Positions 10,001 through 19,036 of a DNA stretch of 64,000 nt are shown here, in pieces. A model generated the notes under the pieces. That model was not told where the DNA came from. It did no database searches and saw nothing but the letters and a program-made list of their open reading frames with translations. Each line of letters begins with the position of its first letter. Position 1 is the first letter of the stretch. The DNA is taken from the NCBI GenBank assembly GCA_016715995.1, contig JADJXF010000011.1, positions 257,759 through 321,758 of the forward strand. Reading direction: 5' to 3'. The DNA comes from Flavobacteriales bacterium. GTDB lineage: Bacteria; Bacteroidota; Bacteroidia; Flavobacteriales_F; PHOS-HE28. The position numbers were made by a program, and so were the translations under genes.

Positions 10001-13000
10001 GGCGCCAACGGTTGCCAGAGCTTCGCTTCCGCTGAGGTGGAACTCGATGACGCTGCCCCCGGCGCGCAAGCCGCTGGCGGCACGCTCACCTGCGATGTGA
10101 CCAGCATCCAGCTGCAGGGCACCGGCACCATCTCTTCGACTGGACCGGCCCCGGTGGCTTCACCAGCAGCGATCAGAACCCCACGGTCTCGGTCGCTGGC
10201 ACCTATAACCTCACCGTCACCGGTGACAATGGTTGCCAGAGCTTCGCTTCCGCTGAGGTGGAACTCGATGACGCTGCCCACGGCGCGCAAGCCGCTGGCG
10301 GCACGCTCACCTGCGATGTGACCAGCATCCAGCTGCAGGGCACCGGCAACGGATCTCTTCGCATGGACCGGCCCCGGTGGCTTCACCAGCAACGATCAGA
10401 ACCCCACGGTATCGGTCGCTGGCACCTACGACCTCACCGTCACCGGCGCCAACGGTTGCCAGAGCTTCGCTTCCGCCGAGGTGGAACTCGATGACGATGC
10501 CCCCGGCGCGCAAGCCGCTGGCGGCACGCTCACCTGCGATGTGACCAGCATCCAGCTCCAGGGGCACCGGCAACGGATCCTTCGCCTGGACCGGCCCCGG
10601 TGGCTTCACCAGCAACGCATCAGAACCCCACGGTCTCGGTCGCTGGCACCTACGACCTCACCGTCACCGGCGCCAACGGTTGCCAGAGCTTCGCTTCCGC
10701 TGAGGTGGAACTCGATGACGCTGCCCCCGGCGCGCAAGCCGCTGGCGGCACGCTCACCTGCGATGTGACCAGCATCCAGCTGCAGGGCACCGGCAACGGA
10801 TCCTTCGACTGGACCGGCCCCGGTGGCTTCACCAGCAGCGATCAGAACCCCACGGTATCGGTCGCTGGCACCTACGACCTCACCGTCACCGGCGCCAACG
10901 GTTGCCAGAGCTTCGCTTCCGCTGAGGTGGAACTCGATGACGCTGCCCCCGGCGCGCAAGCCGCTGGCGGCACGCTCACCTGCGATGTGACCAGCATCCA
11001 GCTGCAGGGCACCGGCAACGATCCCTTGACTGGACCGGCCCCGGTGGCTTCACCAGCAGCGATCAGAACCCCACGGTCTCGGTCGCTGGCACCTATAACC
11101 TCACCGTCACCGGTGACAATGGTTGCCAGAGCTTCGCTTCCGCTGAGGTGGAACTCGATGACGCTGCCCCCGGCGCGCAAGCCGCTGGCGGCACGCTCAC
11201 CTGCGATGTGACCAGCATCCAGCTGCAGGGCACCGGCAACGGATCCTTCGACTGGACCGGCCCCGGTGGCTTCACCAGCAGCGATCAGAACCCCACGGTA
11301 TCGGTCGCTGGCACCTACGACCTCACCGTCACCGGCGCCAACGGTTGCCAGAGCTTCGCTTCCGCTGAGGTGGAACTCGATGACGCTGCCCCCGGCGCGC
11401 AAGCCGCTGGCGGCACGCTCACCTGCGATGTGACCAGCATCCAGCTGCAGGGCACCGGCAACGGATCCTTCGCATGGACCGGCCCCGGTGGCTTCACCAG
11501 CAACGATCAGAACCCCACGGTCTCCGTCGCGGGCACCTACGACCTCACCGTCACCGGCGCCAACGGTTGCCAGAGCTTCGCTTCCGCTGAGGTGGAACTC
11601 GATGACGATGCCCCCGGCGCGCAAGCCGCTGGCGGCACGCTCACCTGCGATGTGACCAGCATCCAGCTGCAGGGCACCGGCAACGGATCCTTCGCATGGA
11701 CCGGCCCCGGTGGCTTCACCAGCAACGATCAGAACCCCACGGTCTCCGTCGCGGGCACCTACGACCTCACCGTCACCGGCGCCAACGGTTGCCAGAGCTT
11801 CGCGAGCGCCGAGGTGGAACTCGACAACGATGTGCCGCAAGCGAATGTCACGGCTACACTTGTCGGCTGCGAGGATGAACCGGCTCTGCTGTCCTTCACG
11901 AGCAACAGCGCGATAGCCCTCATCGAGTGGATCGGTCCCGGTGGTCTGGTATCGACGATGCCGACCGCCTCTACGAGCATACCTGGCGCGTACACGCTGA
12001 TCCTCACAGGCCCCAATGGGTGCTCCAACGAGTTCAGCATCGAAGTGCAGCAGGACACGGATTGCGACAAGGACTGCGGCCCGATGATCATCAAGTGCCC
12101 CGCCGATGTGACGGTGCAATGCGCTGATGACTTCTCTCCGGATGGCCTTGGCGGATGGGCTGAGTGGCGCGATAAGAAGAAAGAGGACTGCCCGGAAATC
12201 ACCGGTGGTGGCTGGTACGATGAGTTCCTCAGCGTGTGTCCGTATGTGATCCGCCGCACCTGGTGGGCCGAGGATGAGTACGGCAACTATGAGACCTGCA
12301 CGCAGTTCATCACGGTTATCGATGAGGTGGCACCCATCTTCTACGATGTGCCAACGGACATCACGGTATCCTGCGACAGCGACATCGACGGCATCGAGAT
12401 CCCGGCGGTGACCGCCTACGACGAATGCATGAAGGCCGAGGTGGAGGTGAAGCATGACGTAACGGTGCTGCCTGGCAAGTGCGCTGGCTCGTACTCGATC
12501 GTGCACACCTGGACCGCTGTGGACCAATGCGACAACGCCGGCACCGCGACCTGGACCATCAATGTGCGCGACACTGAAGCGCCTGTGCTCACCTGCGACC
12601 TGGAGGATCTGGTGATCGAGTGCGATGAACTGCCCGAACCGGTGGAGTGCGAAGCAACCGACAACTGTGACTCCGATGTGGAGGTGACCGTGGAGGATGT
12701 CAAAGGCGACTACGGCAAGGATTGCAAGTACACGGTGACGCGCACCTACACGGCCACGGACGATTGCGGCAACTCAACGAGCGTGACGCAGAGCATAGTG
12801 ATGTGGTGCCCGAAGAAGGACTGCGACAACTTCATCCTGGCGTCGAAGATGAGCGCGAGCGCCTCGCCGAACCCCTTCCGCGAGCAGAGCACCATCACCT
12901 TCACGGCAGCGGAGAGCGGCGTAGCGCAAGTGGTCATCACCGATTTGATGGGCCGCCGCGTCGCCGAACTCTTCACCGGTCATGTCGAGAAGGATGTTCC

Positions 13001-13106
13001 CATGTCGCTGACCTTCCAGCCGACAGAGAAGAACGGCGGAACCTTCCTCTACCGGATCCAACTGAACGGTCAGGAGACCATCGGCCGATTGATGGCCCAG
13101 CCTTGA
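4047..13106 (+). CDS. Giant T9SS-secreted repeat adhesin (frameshifted in this sequence)
   Basis: About 3,019 residues once indels are corrected. Approximate order: signal peptide (MKHSTLHRMTRSLCVLILCL...SSAQ, residues 1-27); an N-terminal domain with HFTENKGQFDS and WYKDVYPGIDARYY typical of proteins carrying SBBP beta-propeller repeats (60-290); SBBP-like repeats with TYIGG and STNFP motifs (290-760); two SprB-like repeats (about 890-1030); an Ig-like module; 20 copies of a 74-residue Ig-like repeat (1118-2597); cysteine-rich HYR-like modules (2670-2930); and a type A T9SS sorting domain starting SASPNPFREQST. It is probably a cell-surface adhesin or gliding-type protein. The reading frame is broken by a lost G in the G-run near 4860 and by 14 indels in the repeats; I infer one intact gene in the organism. 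The ATG at 4047 was chosen for the signal peptide. Confidence 0.85.
7397..11837 (+). repeat. 20 tandem 222-nt coding repeats
   Basis: Twenty near-identical head-to-tail units begin at 7397, 7619, 7840, 8063, 8286, 8508, 8731, 8953, 9173, 9395, 9618, 9839, 10061, 10282, 10505, 10729, 10951, 11172, 11394 and 11616. Each encodes 74 residues beginning GAQAAGGTLTCDVTSIQLQG and ending VELDDAAP, an Ig-like fold with two cysteines (LTCDV and NGCQS). Each unit carries two GATC sites (GGATCC and CGATCA). Units 1-10 and 20 use AGC in FASAE, whereas units 11-19 use TCC. Fourteen indels break the frame. Confidence 0.97.
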
Positions 13107-13127
13107 TCGGCAACTTGAACAAAGCGC

Positions 13128-13153
13128 GAAGCCCTGGCGAAAGCCGGGGCTTC
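13128..13153 (+). terminator. Terminator after the giant adhesin
   Basis: GAAGCCCTGGC (13128-13138), a GAAA tetraloop, and GCCGGGGCTTC (13143-13153) form an 11-bp stem with one T-G wobble pair, 21 nt after the adhesin stop. Confidence 0.8.
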
Positions 13154-13191
13154 CTGCTTCCGGACCGTACTAAGTTTGAGCCTTCGCGCTC

Positions 13192-14472
13192 ATGGAATCA
13201 GCAGCACCGCTCGCCGAACGCATGCGGCCCCGCAGCCTCGGCGAGGTGGTGGGTCAGGATCACCTGATCGGTCCGGATGGCATACTGCGCAAGGCGCTGG
13301 CGGGTGGGATGCTGCCGAGCATGATTCTCTGGGGTCCGCCCGGTGTGGGCAAGACCACATTGGCACGCCTCATCGCCCAGGAACTGAAACGCCCGTTCCA
13401 CACCCTCAGCGCCGTCAGCAGCGGCGTGAAGGACGTGCGCGAGGTGATTGAACAGGCGGGTGGCGGCGGGCTCTTCGCGCGCAGCGCCGTGCTCTTCATC
13501 GATGAGATTCATCGCTTCAGCAAGGCGCAGCAGGATTCACTTCTGGGCGCCGTGGAGAAGGGCACCATCACCCTCATCGGCGCAACGACGGAGAACCCCA
13601 GCTTCGAGGTGATCGGAGCGCTCCTCTCCCGCTGCCAGGTGTATGTGCTGGAGCCTCTCGGCGCGGATGACCTGATCACCTTGGTGAAGCGCGCCATGGC
13701 GGAGGATGCGGAACTGAAGGAACGGCGGATCGTGCTGCAGGAGACCGGTGCGCTGCTGAGGGCCAGCGGCGGCGATGCGCGCCGTCTGCTCAACACCTTC
13801 GAGTTGAGCGTGAAGGCAGCCGGAGCGGATGAGGCGGTCATCATCGACGCCCTAGTGCATCAAGTGGCCAAGACCACGGCGCGGTACGACAAGCAAGGTG
13901 AGCAGCATTACGACATCGTCAGCGCCTTCATCAAGAGCCTGCGCGGCAGCGATCCCAACGCGGCGGTATACTGGCTGGCCCGTATGGTCGAGGGCGGCGA
14001 GGACCCGCTCTTCATCGCCCGCCGCATGGTGATCCTGGCCAGCGAGGACATCGGCAACGCCAATCCGAACGCGCTTCTGATGGCCACCACCGCTATGCAG
14101 GCGGTGCAGATGATCGGCTGGCCCGAAGGCCGCATCATCCTTAGCCAGTGCGCCATATACCTGGCCTGCTCACCCAAGAGCAACGCGAGCTACATGGCCA
14201 TCGGCGCGGCGCAGGCTGAAGTGAAACGGAGCGGTGATCTTCCGGTCCCACTGCATTTACGCAATGCACCCACGAAGCTGATGAAGGACTTGAGCTACGG
14301 ACGCGACTACCGATACAGCCATGAAGGCGAGGGCAACTTCATCGACCAGGAATTCCTACCGGAGGACCTGGCCGGCACCGTGCTGTACCATCCAGGAATG
14401 AACACGAAGGAACAGGAGCATGCGGAACTCATCGCCCGGATCTGGAAAGGGAAGTACCGTCCCGATGGCTGA
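13192..14472 (+). CDS. rarA: Replication-associated recombination protein A (MgsA/RarA family AAA+ ATPase)
   Basis: A 426-residue clamp-loader-like AAA+ ATPase that acts at stalled replication forks. Visible motifs are the N-terminal LAERMRPRSLGEVVGQDHL, Walker A (GPPGVGKTT), Walker B (VLFIDEIHRFSKAQQD), sensor 1 (LIGATTENPSFEV) and the C-terminal tetramerisation region with SLRGSDPNAAVYWLARM and DIGNANPNAL. Length is normal for the family. It has its own position after the adhesin terminator and is convergent with the small membrane-protein gene downstream, 4 nt away. Confidence 0.96.
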   Translation: MESAAPLAERMRPRSLGEVVGQDHLIGPDGILRKALAGGMLPSMILWGPPGVGKTTLARLIAQELKRPFHTLSAVSSGVKDVREVIEQAGGGGLFARSAVLFIDEIHRFSKAQQDSLLGAVEKGTITLIGATTENPSFEVIGALLSRCQVYVLEPLGADDLITLVKRAMAEDAELKERRIVLQETGALLRASGGDARRLLNTFELSVKAAGADEAVIIDALVHQVAKTTARYDKQGEQHYDIVSAFIKSLRGSDPNAAVYWLARMVEGGEDPLFIARRMVILASEDIGNANPNALLMATTAMQAVQMIGWPEGRIILSQCAIYLACSPKSNASYMAIGAAQAEVKRSGDLPVPLHLRNAPTKLMKDLSYGRDYRYSHEGEGNFIDQEFLPEDLAGTVLYHPGMNTKEQEHAELIARIWKGKYRPDG

Positions 14473-14476
14473 GAAG

Positions 14477-14923
14477 TCAGTGGGACCGTTCCTGTTCCAG
14501 GAACCGCTGGTGCATGTCGTAGATGATGCCCAAGCTGACCATCAGGCCGCCCAAAGCCTGCTCCACCATCTGCCAGAGTGCATCCACGAGCATGTGCATG
14601 GCGCCCCCTTTGGCGAAGCTCATGCCCAGCACGAAGATGAGGAGGTACACCACGAAGCCCATCACGGAACCGAGCAGCATGCTGGTCAAAGGGAACGCCT
14701 TCTTCAGCGATATCCACTCGTACTGCACCGCTTTGTGAACGCCTATGGTGAGCGCGAGACCCAGTATGAGATAGACCACCCCGGCCAATATGAGGTAAAG
14801 CGGCATGGGGATGCGCATCTCCTGAAGATCAGAGAGCACCTGGCCATGCCAGAGGTACGAAAGCCCGAACATGACCAGGCTCGAAAGCAGCCATGGCAAT
14901 ATGATGAAGCGTCTCAGGAGCAT
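14477..14923 (-). CDS. Small polytopic membrane protein of unknown function
   Basis: 148 residues with about four hydrophobic segments (IILPWLLSSLVMFGLSYLW; PLYLILAGVVYLILGLALTI; LTSMLLGSVMGFVVYLLIFV; VEQALGGLMVSLGIIY). The short charged tail ends FLEQERSH. No conserved catalytic motif was recognised. It is convergent with rarA and divergent from the lipoprotein gene at 15010, so it is probably monocistronic. A cytoplasmic-membrane location is inferred; no function is offered. Confidence 0.65.
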   Translation of the reverse strand: MLLRRFIILPWLLSSLVMFGLSYLWHGQVLSDLQEMRIPMPLYLILAGVVYLILGLALTIGVHKAVQYEWISLKKAFPLTSMLLGSVMGFVVYLLIFVLGMSFAKGGAMHMLVDALWQMVEQALGGLMVSLGIIYDMHQRFLEQERSH

Positions 14924-15009
14924 GCGCCTATCCGGGATGCAAGGTACACGCCTGACATGCCTCTGGGAATGACGCCCATCCCATCGAACCTGTACATTGC
15001 CTCCAACTC

Positions 15010-16610
15010 ATGAACGTGCGCCACCCACTGCCGGTTGCCTGTCTGCTGGCCCTCCTCCTGCTGGGTGGCTGCCAGAAAGAGAGTGACAAGGCCACATGGG
15101 ATATTGACCTGCTCGTTCCGCTGGTCCGCACCAGCTTCACCTTGCGCGACCTGGTGGCGGATTCGCTGATCCAGACCGATGCGCAAGGCCAGGTGACGCT
15201 GGTGTATAACGGTGCCCTGTTCACCGTAGAGCTCGATACGCTACTGAATGCGCCCGACACGAGCTTTGTATATCGTTACGCGCTGCCCATCGAGGGGCCG
15301 TTGAATTTCCCGGCCGGCATCAGCCTGTTCACCAAGCAGACCGCAGGAGTTCGACCTGAATGACCTGCAGCTACGCGAACTGAAACTACGGGAAGGAAGG
15401 TTGCAGCTGGAGGTGGTGAACATGGTGCAGAGCATGATGATCGGCCATCTCGAGCTGCCCGGAGCACAATTCGCTGATGGCAGTTCCACGCTCACCACCA
15501 CTGTTCCCGCAGGTTCACCTTCGCAACCCGGGAACCTCCTCGGCGGTGCGCGACCTGAGCGGCGCCCAGTTCGACCTGCGCGGCCCGCTGTTCAACCGCG
15601 TGAACACGCTGCAGACCCTCGTTGGCGCGCAGCTCGACCCCAATGGGCAAGGGGCCGACGTGACCAATCAGGACAGCCTGATCATCGCCACGCGCTACCT
15701 CGGCCTCGTGCCTTCTTATGCGCGCGGCTACTTCGGGCAGCGCACGGTGGAATCGGGACCGGACACCAACTCGATCGGGCTGTTCAATTCCATCGTCGCC
15801 GGGACCCTCGACCTGGACATTGCCACCCTGCGGCTGAATGTTACCAATGGCTTCGGTGCGGACCTGCGCATACGGATGCAGCAGCTCACGGCCATCAATA
15901 CGCGCACCGGGGCCACGGTCAGCCTCGAGCATTCCATCTTCCAGGGTCCCATCAACCTCAACCGCGCAATCAACACAGGAAGCGGATTCATCCCGAGCCT
16001 CTACACGCGGACCATCGACGCCGGCAACAGCAACATCGATCTCTTCCTCGAGAGCCTCGCGGACCGCATGGCCTATGAACTCGACCTGGAGCTCAACCCC
16101 TTGGGCGATATCAGCAACGGCAACGATTTCCTCTACTACGAGAGCGAACTGAAGGCCCGTCTGGAACTGGAGGTGCCACTGCGGCTCATCCTGAATGAGC
16201 TGACGCTGCAGACGGTGAGCGTGCCGGACCTGCCGGGCAGCGCCGACGGCCATGCATTACGCTCCGGCACTTTGCGCCTGTTCGCCACCAACGGTTTCCC
16301 GATGAGCGCCCGCCTGGAGCTTGAGCTCATCGATGCGGCCGGGCAGGTCGTGGCGGTGATCCCCGTGCAGGGCTCGGTGGCTCCGGGCGTGCTCGGCGCT
16401 GACGGCGTGGTGATGCAGCGGACCAACAGCACGCTCATCGCGACGATTGATGCCGGTACGATGCACGAGTTGTACACCGGTGCCCGGATCCGCACGCGCG
16501 CGGCTTTCACCACCGTGGATCAGGCGCAGCACCTGCGCATCCTTGATAGCTACGCGATGGACCTGCAGATCACCCTGGAAGCGAATTATCTGGTGAATGG
16601 CGATCAATAG
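15010..16610 (+). CDS. Lipoprotein of unknown function (two frameshifts in this sequence)
   Basis: Starts with a lipoprotein signal (MNVRHPLPVACLLALLLLGG-C; lipobox LGGC) and continues WDIDLLVPLVRTSFTLRDLV. The frame is lost near 15348 (GCAGGAG, one extra G) and again near 15528 (CCGGGAAC, one extra G). Removing one base at each point joins three segments into a continuous protein of about 533 residues rich in alternating beta pattern. Two single-base gains in G runs point to sequence error rather than decay. The next gene overlaps its stop and encodes a DUF5723-like barrel, so the pair probably forms an envelope unit. Confidence 0.7.
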
Positions 16611-17852
16611 GTCCGCGATGCTTCCGGCGCTGCTCTGCTCGCCCTGGTTGCTCATTGCCCAGGCGCAGCCGACACCGACCCGCTTCGAACCATCACTGAC
16701 AGGCATCAGCGAATGATCGCCGCGAACGATGTGGTGCTGCGGCTGGAGACCGCGTTCGACTACAACGCGAACACGCTGTTCAACGAGCTCCCCATCGGGC
16801 TCTGGCTCGGCAGCTACCTCGACCGCGACCTGCGCGGCCGCTCGCGCGATGCGCTACGGTCACGCAATTCCGTCGGCTATCTCCTCGATGCGCGCATCAC
16901 CTACTACGGTCCGGGGCAGGGACGCTGGCGATCCGTCATCAGCATGGCGCACCACGAGCACTTGGGCCTGCGCTTCACCTCCGACCTCTTCAACCTGACC
17001 TTCTTCGGCAACGCGCCCTACGAAGGACGTCGCGCCGATCTGGGACCAGCGGGCTTCATGCACATGCGCTACCAGACGCTGGGATTCGGCGTGCAGGACA
17101 CGCGGCGCAACAACATGGCCCGGGTCGACTTGGTCATCGGCCAAAGCCTGAGCGCCGCCGACATCCGGTGGGCCGATCTATACACGGGCATAGATGGCCG
17201 CGTGCTCCGCTCGAACATCCGCGGGACATACTCGATGAGCGACACAGCATCGGACAGGCTCGGCACGATGAACGGATTCGGGCTCGCCTTCTCGGGCCGG
17301 TGGTCGGTGCCAATCTCGCGCAACCCACACGGCATAGCGGTAGAGCTTGAAGCGCAAGACCTTGGATTCAGCGGTTGGGGCTCGAAAAGCCAAAGGCTGG
17401 ACCGCGACACGACGATCGCATTTGAGGGCATCACCGTGGCGAACATCCTGGAACTGGATGAGGTGATCCTCGGTGAGGACGCGCTGCTTGATACCTTGGG
17501 ATTGCGCTTCCGAACAACAGCGTTCACCACCTGGCTCCCCTTCCGCTTGAGCGCATTGGCCCGCGCCCCGCTCGGCGATGCCTGGACCTGCTCCATCAGT
17601 ATTGACCAGCGCAACCTGCCTGGATACGTGCCTCAGATGGCAATCCGAGGCGAGCGTTCATTCGGTGACGTCACGGATGTTGGAGTCGGCTTGGCCATGG
17701 GCGGCTTCGGCGGCCTGCGCATTGGCGCGGGCGTCACGCATGTGGTGCGGAATCGGCTACTGATCGCATTGTCCACGCCCCACCTTCCTGGATTATTCAT
17801 GACGCGCACGCGCGGTGCTGGCGTCTCGTTCTCGGCCTCCATCGCCCTCTGA
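16597..17852 (+). CDS. DUF5723-like outer-membrane protein (one frameshift)
   Basis: About 418 residues after repair. The ATG at 16597 overlaps the previous gene by 14 nt and yields a signal peptide (MAINRSAMLPALLCSPWLLI...AQA); ATG 16618 is an alternative. The frame breaks near 16711 at GAATGATCGCC, where one base is missing just beside a GATC; the rest begins IAANDVVLRLETAFDYNANT. The body consists of alternating beta-strands as in DUF5723 proteins of Bacteroidota (e.g. GYLLDARITYYGPGQG), and the C-terminus GVSFSASIAL ends in a beta-strand. Probably an outer-membrane barrel; substrate unknown. Confidence 0.75.
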
Positions 17853-18190
17853 TGGGAATCGATATGAACTGGCTCCTGCTGATCGTCGCCGGGCTCTTCG
17901 AAGTGGGCTTCACCACATGCTTGGGAAAGGCGCGTGAGGCCAGCGGCGCTGCGAGCACTTGGTGGCTGATTGGCTTCTTCGCCTGCCTCGCCATCAGCAT
18001 GTTCCTTCTGTACCGTGCTGTTCAAACACTGCCCATCGGCACGGCCTACGCGGTGTGGACGGGCATCGGCGCGGCGGGCACCGTTCTCGTTGGGATTCTG
18101 CTGTTCAAAGAGCCAGCGGACTTCTGGCGCATGCTTTTCCTCTTCACCTTGATTGCATCCATCGTCGGTTTGAAAGTCGTTACGCGTTGA
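17852..18190 (+). CDS. gdx: SMR-family exporter, Gdx/SugE type
   Basis: 112 residues, four transmembrane helices. It has the membrane-embedded glutamate of the first helix (IVAGLFEVGFT) and the signature PIGTAYAVWTGIGAAG, with a C-terminal IVGLKVVTR; these fit the Gdx (SugE) subtype, which exports guanidinium ions as an antiparallel dimer. The start overlaps the previous stop by one base (TGATG); ATG 17864 (MNWLLL) is an alternative start closer to the family norm. No guanidine riboswitch is possible in the non-existent spacer. The subtype call rests on motif similarity only. Confidence 0.8.
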   Translation: MGIDMNWLLLIVAGLFEVGFTTCLGKAREASGAASTWWLIGFFACLAISMFLLYRAVQTLPIGTAYAVWTGIGAAGTVLVGILLFKEPADFWRMLFLFTLIASIVGLKVVTR

Positions 18191-18238
18191 TCATTCACGG
18201 GTATGGCACATGCATTCATTTGCATGCGAACATCCACC

Positions 18239-19036
18239 ATGAAGATCACCATCCTCGGCTGCGGCAACATGGGCACCGCCTATGCGCGCAGTTTCCGCAA
18301 GTACGGCCTGGTGAAGGCCGATGACCTTCAGCTTGTGATCCGCGGCGTGGCGCGCAGGGCGGAGTTGGAGCGCTTAGGCTCCGTGACCGATGCCATCGAC
18401 GATAACATAGGACAGAGCGACCTGGTGATTGTGGCCGTGAAGCCGCAGGACTTCGCCACGATTGCGCCCGTGCTGGCCGCAATACTGAAGCCGGATCAAG
18501 TGGTGCTGTCCATCATGGCGGGGATCACGTTGAAGCGGCTGCGCGAGAACCTTCACCATGAGACTGTGGTGCGAGCCATGCCCAACGCACCGGCACAGAT
18601 CGGCATGGGCATTACAGCGTACGCCACGGATGCCGAATTGAGCATGCGGCAGACACTGATGGTGGAGCAGCTGCTCAACTGCACCGGCCGCGCGATGCAT
18701 CTCGCTGATGAGGCCCTGCTCGATCCCGTTACCGCGCTCAGCGGCAGCGGACCCGCCTACTTCTTCGAGATCGTGCGGACCATGATCTCCAGCGGCATCA
18801 AACTCGGCTTGGAGCCGCACGTGGCCAGCGCGCTGGTGAAGCAGACCATGCTCGGCAGCTACCATCTGATGGAGCACGCAGACCGCACGCCGGAAGAGCT
18901 TATCAAGGCCGTGATGAGCAAGGGAGGCACAACGGAGGCGGCGTTCAAGGTCTTTGCCCATGGGAGCTTCGCAGGTTTGGTGGACGGCGCCATCACAGCC
19001 GCAAGCAAAAGAGCAAGCGAGCTGTCGGGTTCCTGA
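18239..19036 (+). CDS. proC: Pyrroline-5-carboxylate reductase
   Basis: 265 residues. It catalyses the last step of proline synthesis, the NAD(P)H-dependent reduction of pyrroline-5-carboxylate. The Rossmann motif is at the very N-terminus (ITILGCGNMGTAYA), followed by VIVAVKPQDF, the conserved VRAMPNAPAQIGMGITAYA and the C-terminal family signature (TALSGSGPAYFFEIV, MSKGGTTEAAFKVF). The ATG at 18239 was chosen over one 36 nt upstream because the Rossmann strand begins directly after it. It is convergent with the OmpA gene; the two stops are adjacent at 19036/19037. Confidence 0.95.
   Translation: MKITILGCGNMGTAYARSFRKYGLVKADDLQLVIRGVARRAELERLGSVTDAIDDNIGQSDLVIVAVKPQDFATIAPVLAAILKPDQVVLSIMAGITLKRLRENLHHETVVRAMPNAPAQIGMGITAYATDAELSMRQTLMVEQLLNCTGRAMHLADEALLDPVTALSGSGPAYFFEIVRTMISSGIKLGLEPHVASALVKQTMLGSYHLMEHADRTPEELIKAVMSKGGTTEAAFKVFAHGSFAGLVDGAITAASKRASELSGS

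Noticed and set aside
7397..11837. CRISPR-like or satellite array
   Set aside because: Units are contiguous and coding with no unique spacers; the repeat fits a 74-residue protein module.
7397..11837. Phase-variable adhesin switched by frameshifts
   Set aside because: Phase variation normally uses homopolymers or short tandem repeats; most indels here sit on GATC sites with scrambled local bases, better explained as sequencing error.
10872..12527. 551-codon open frame on the minus strand across the adhesin repeats
   Set aside because: It is the antisense shadow of the repeat array; its periodicity mirrors the 222-nt unit and it shows no protein features of its own.
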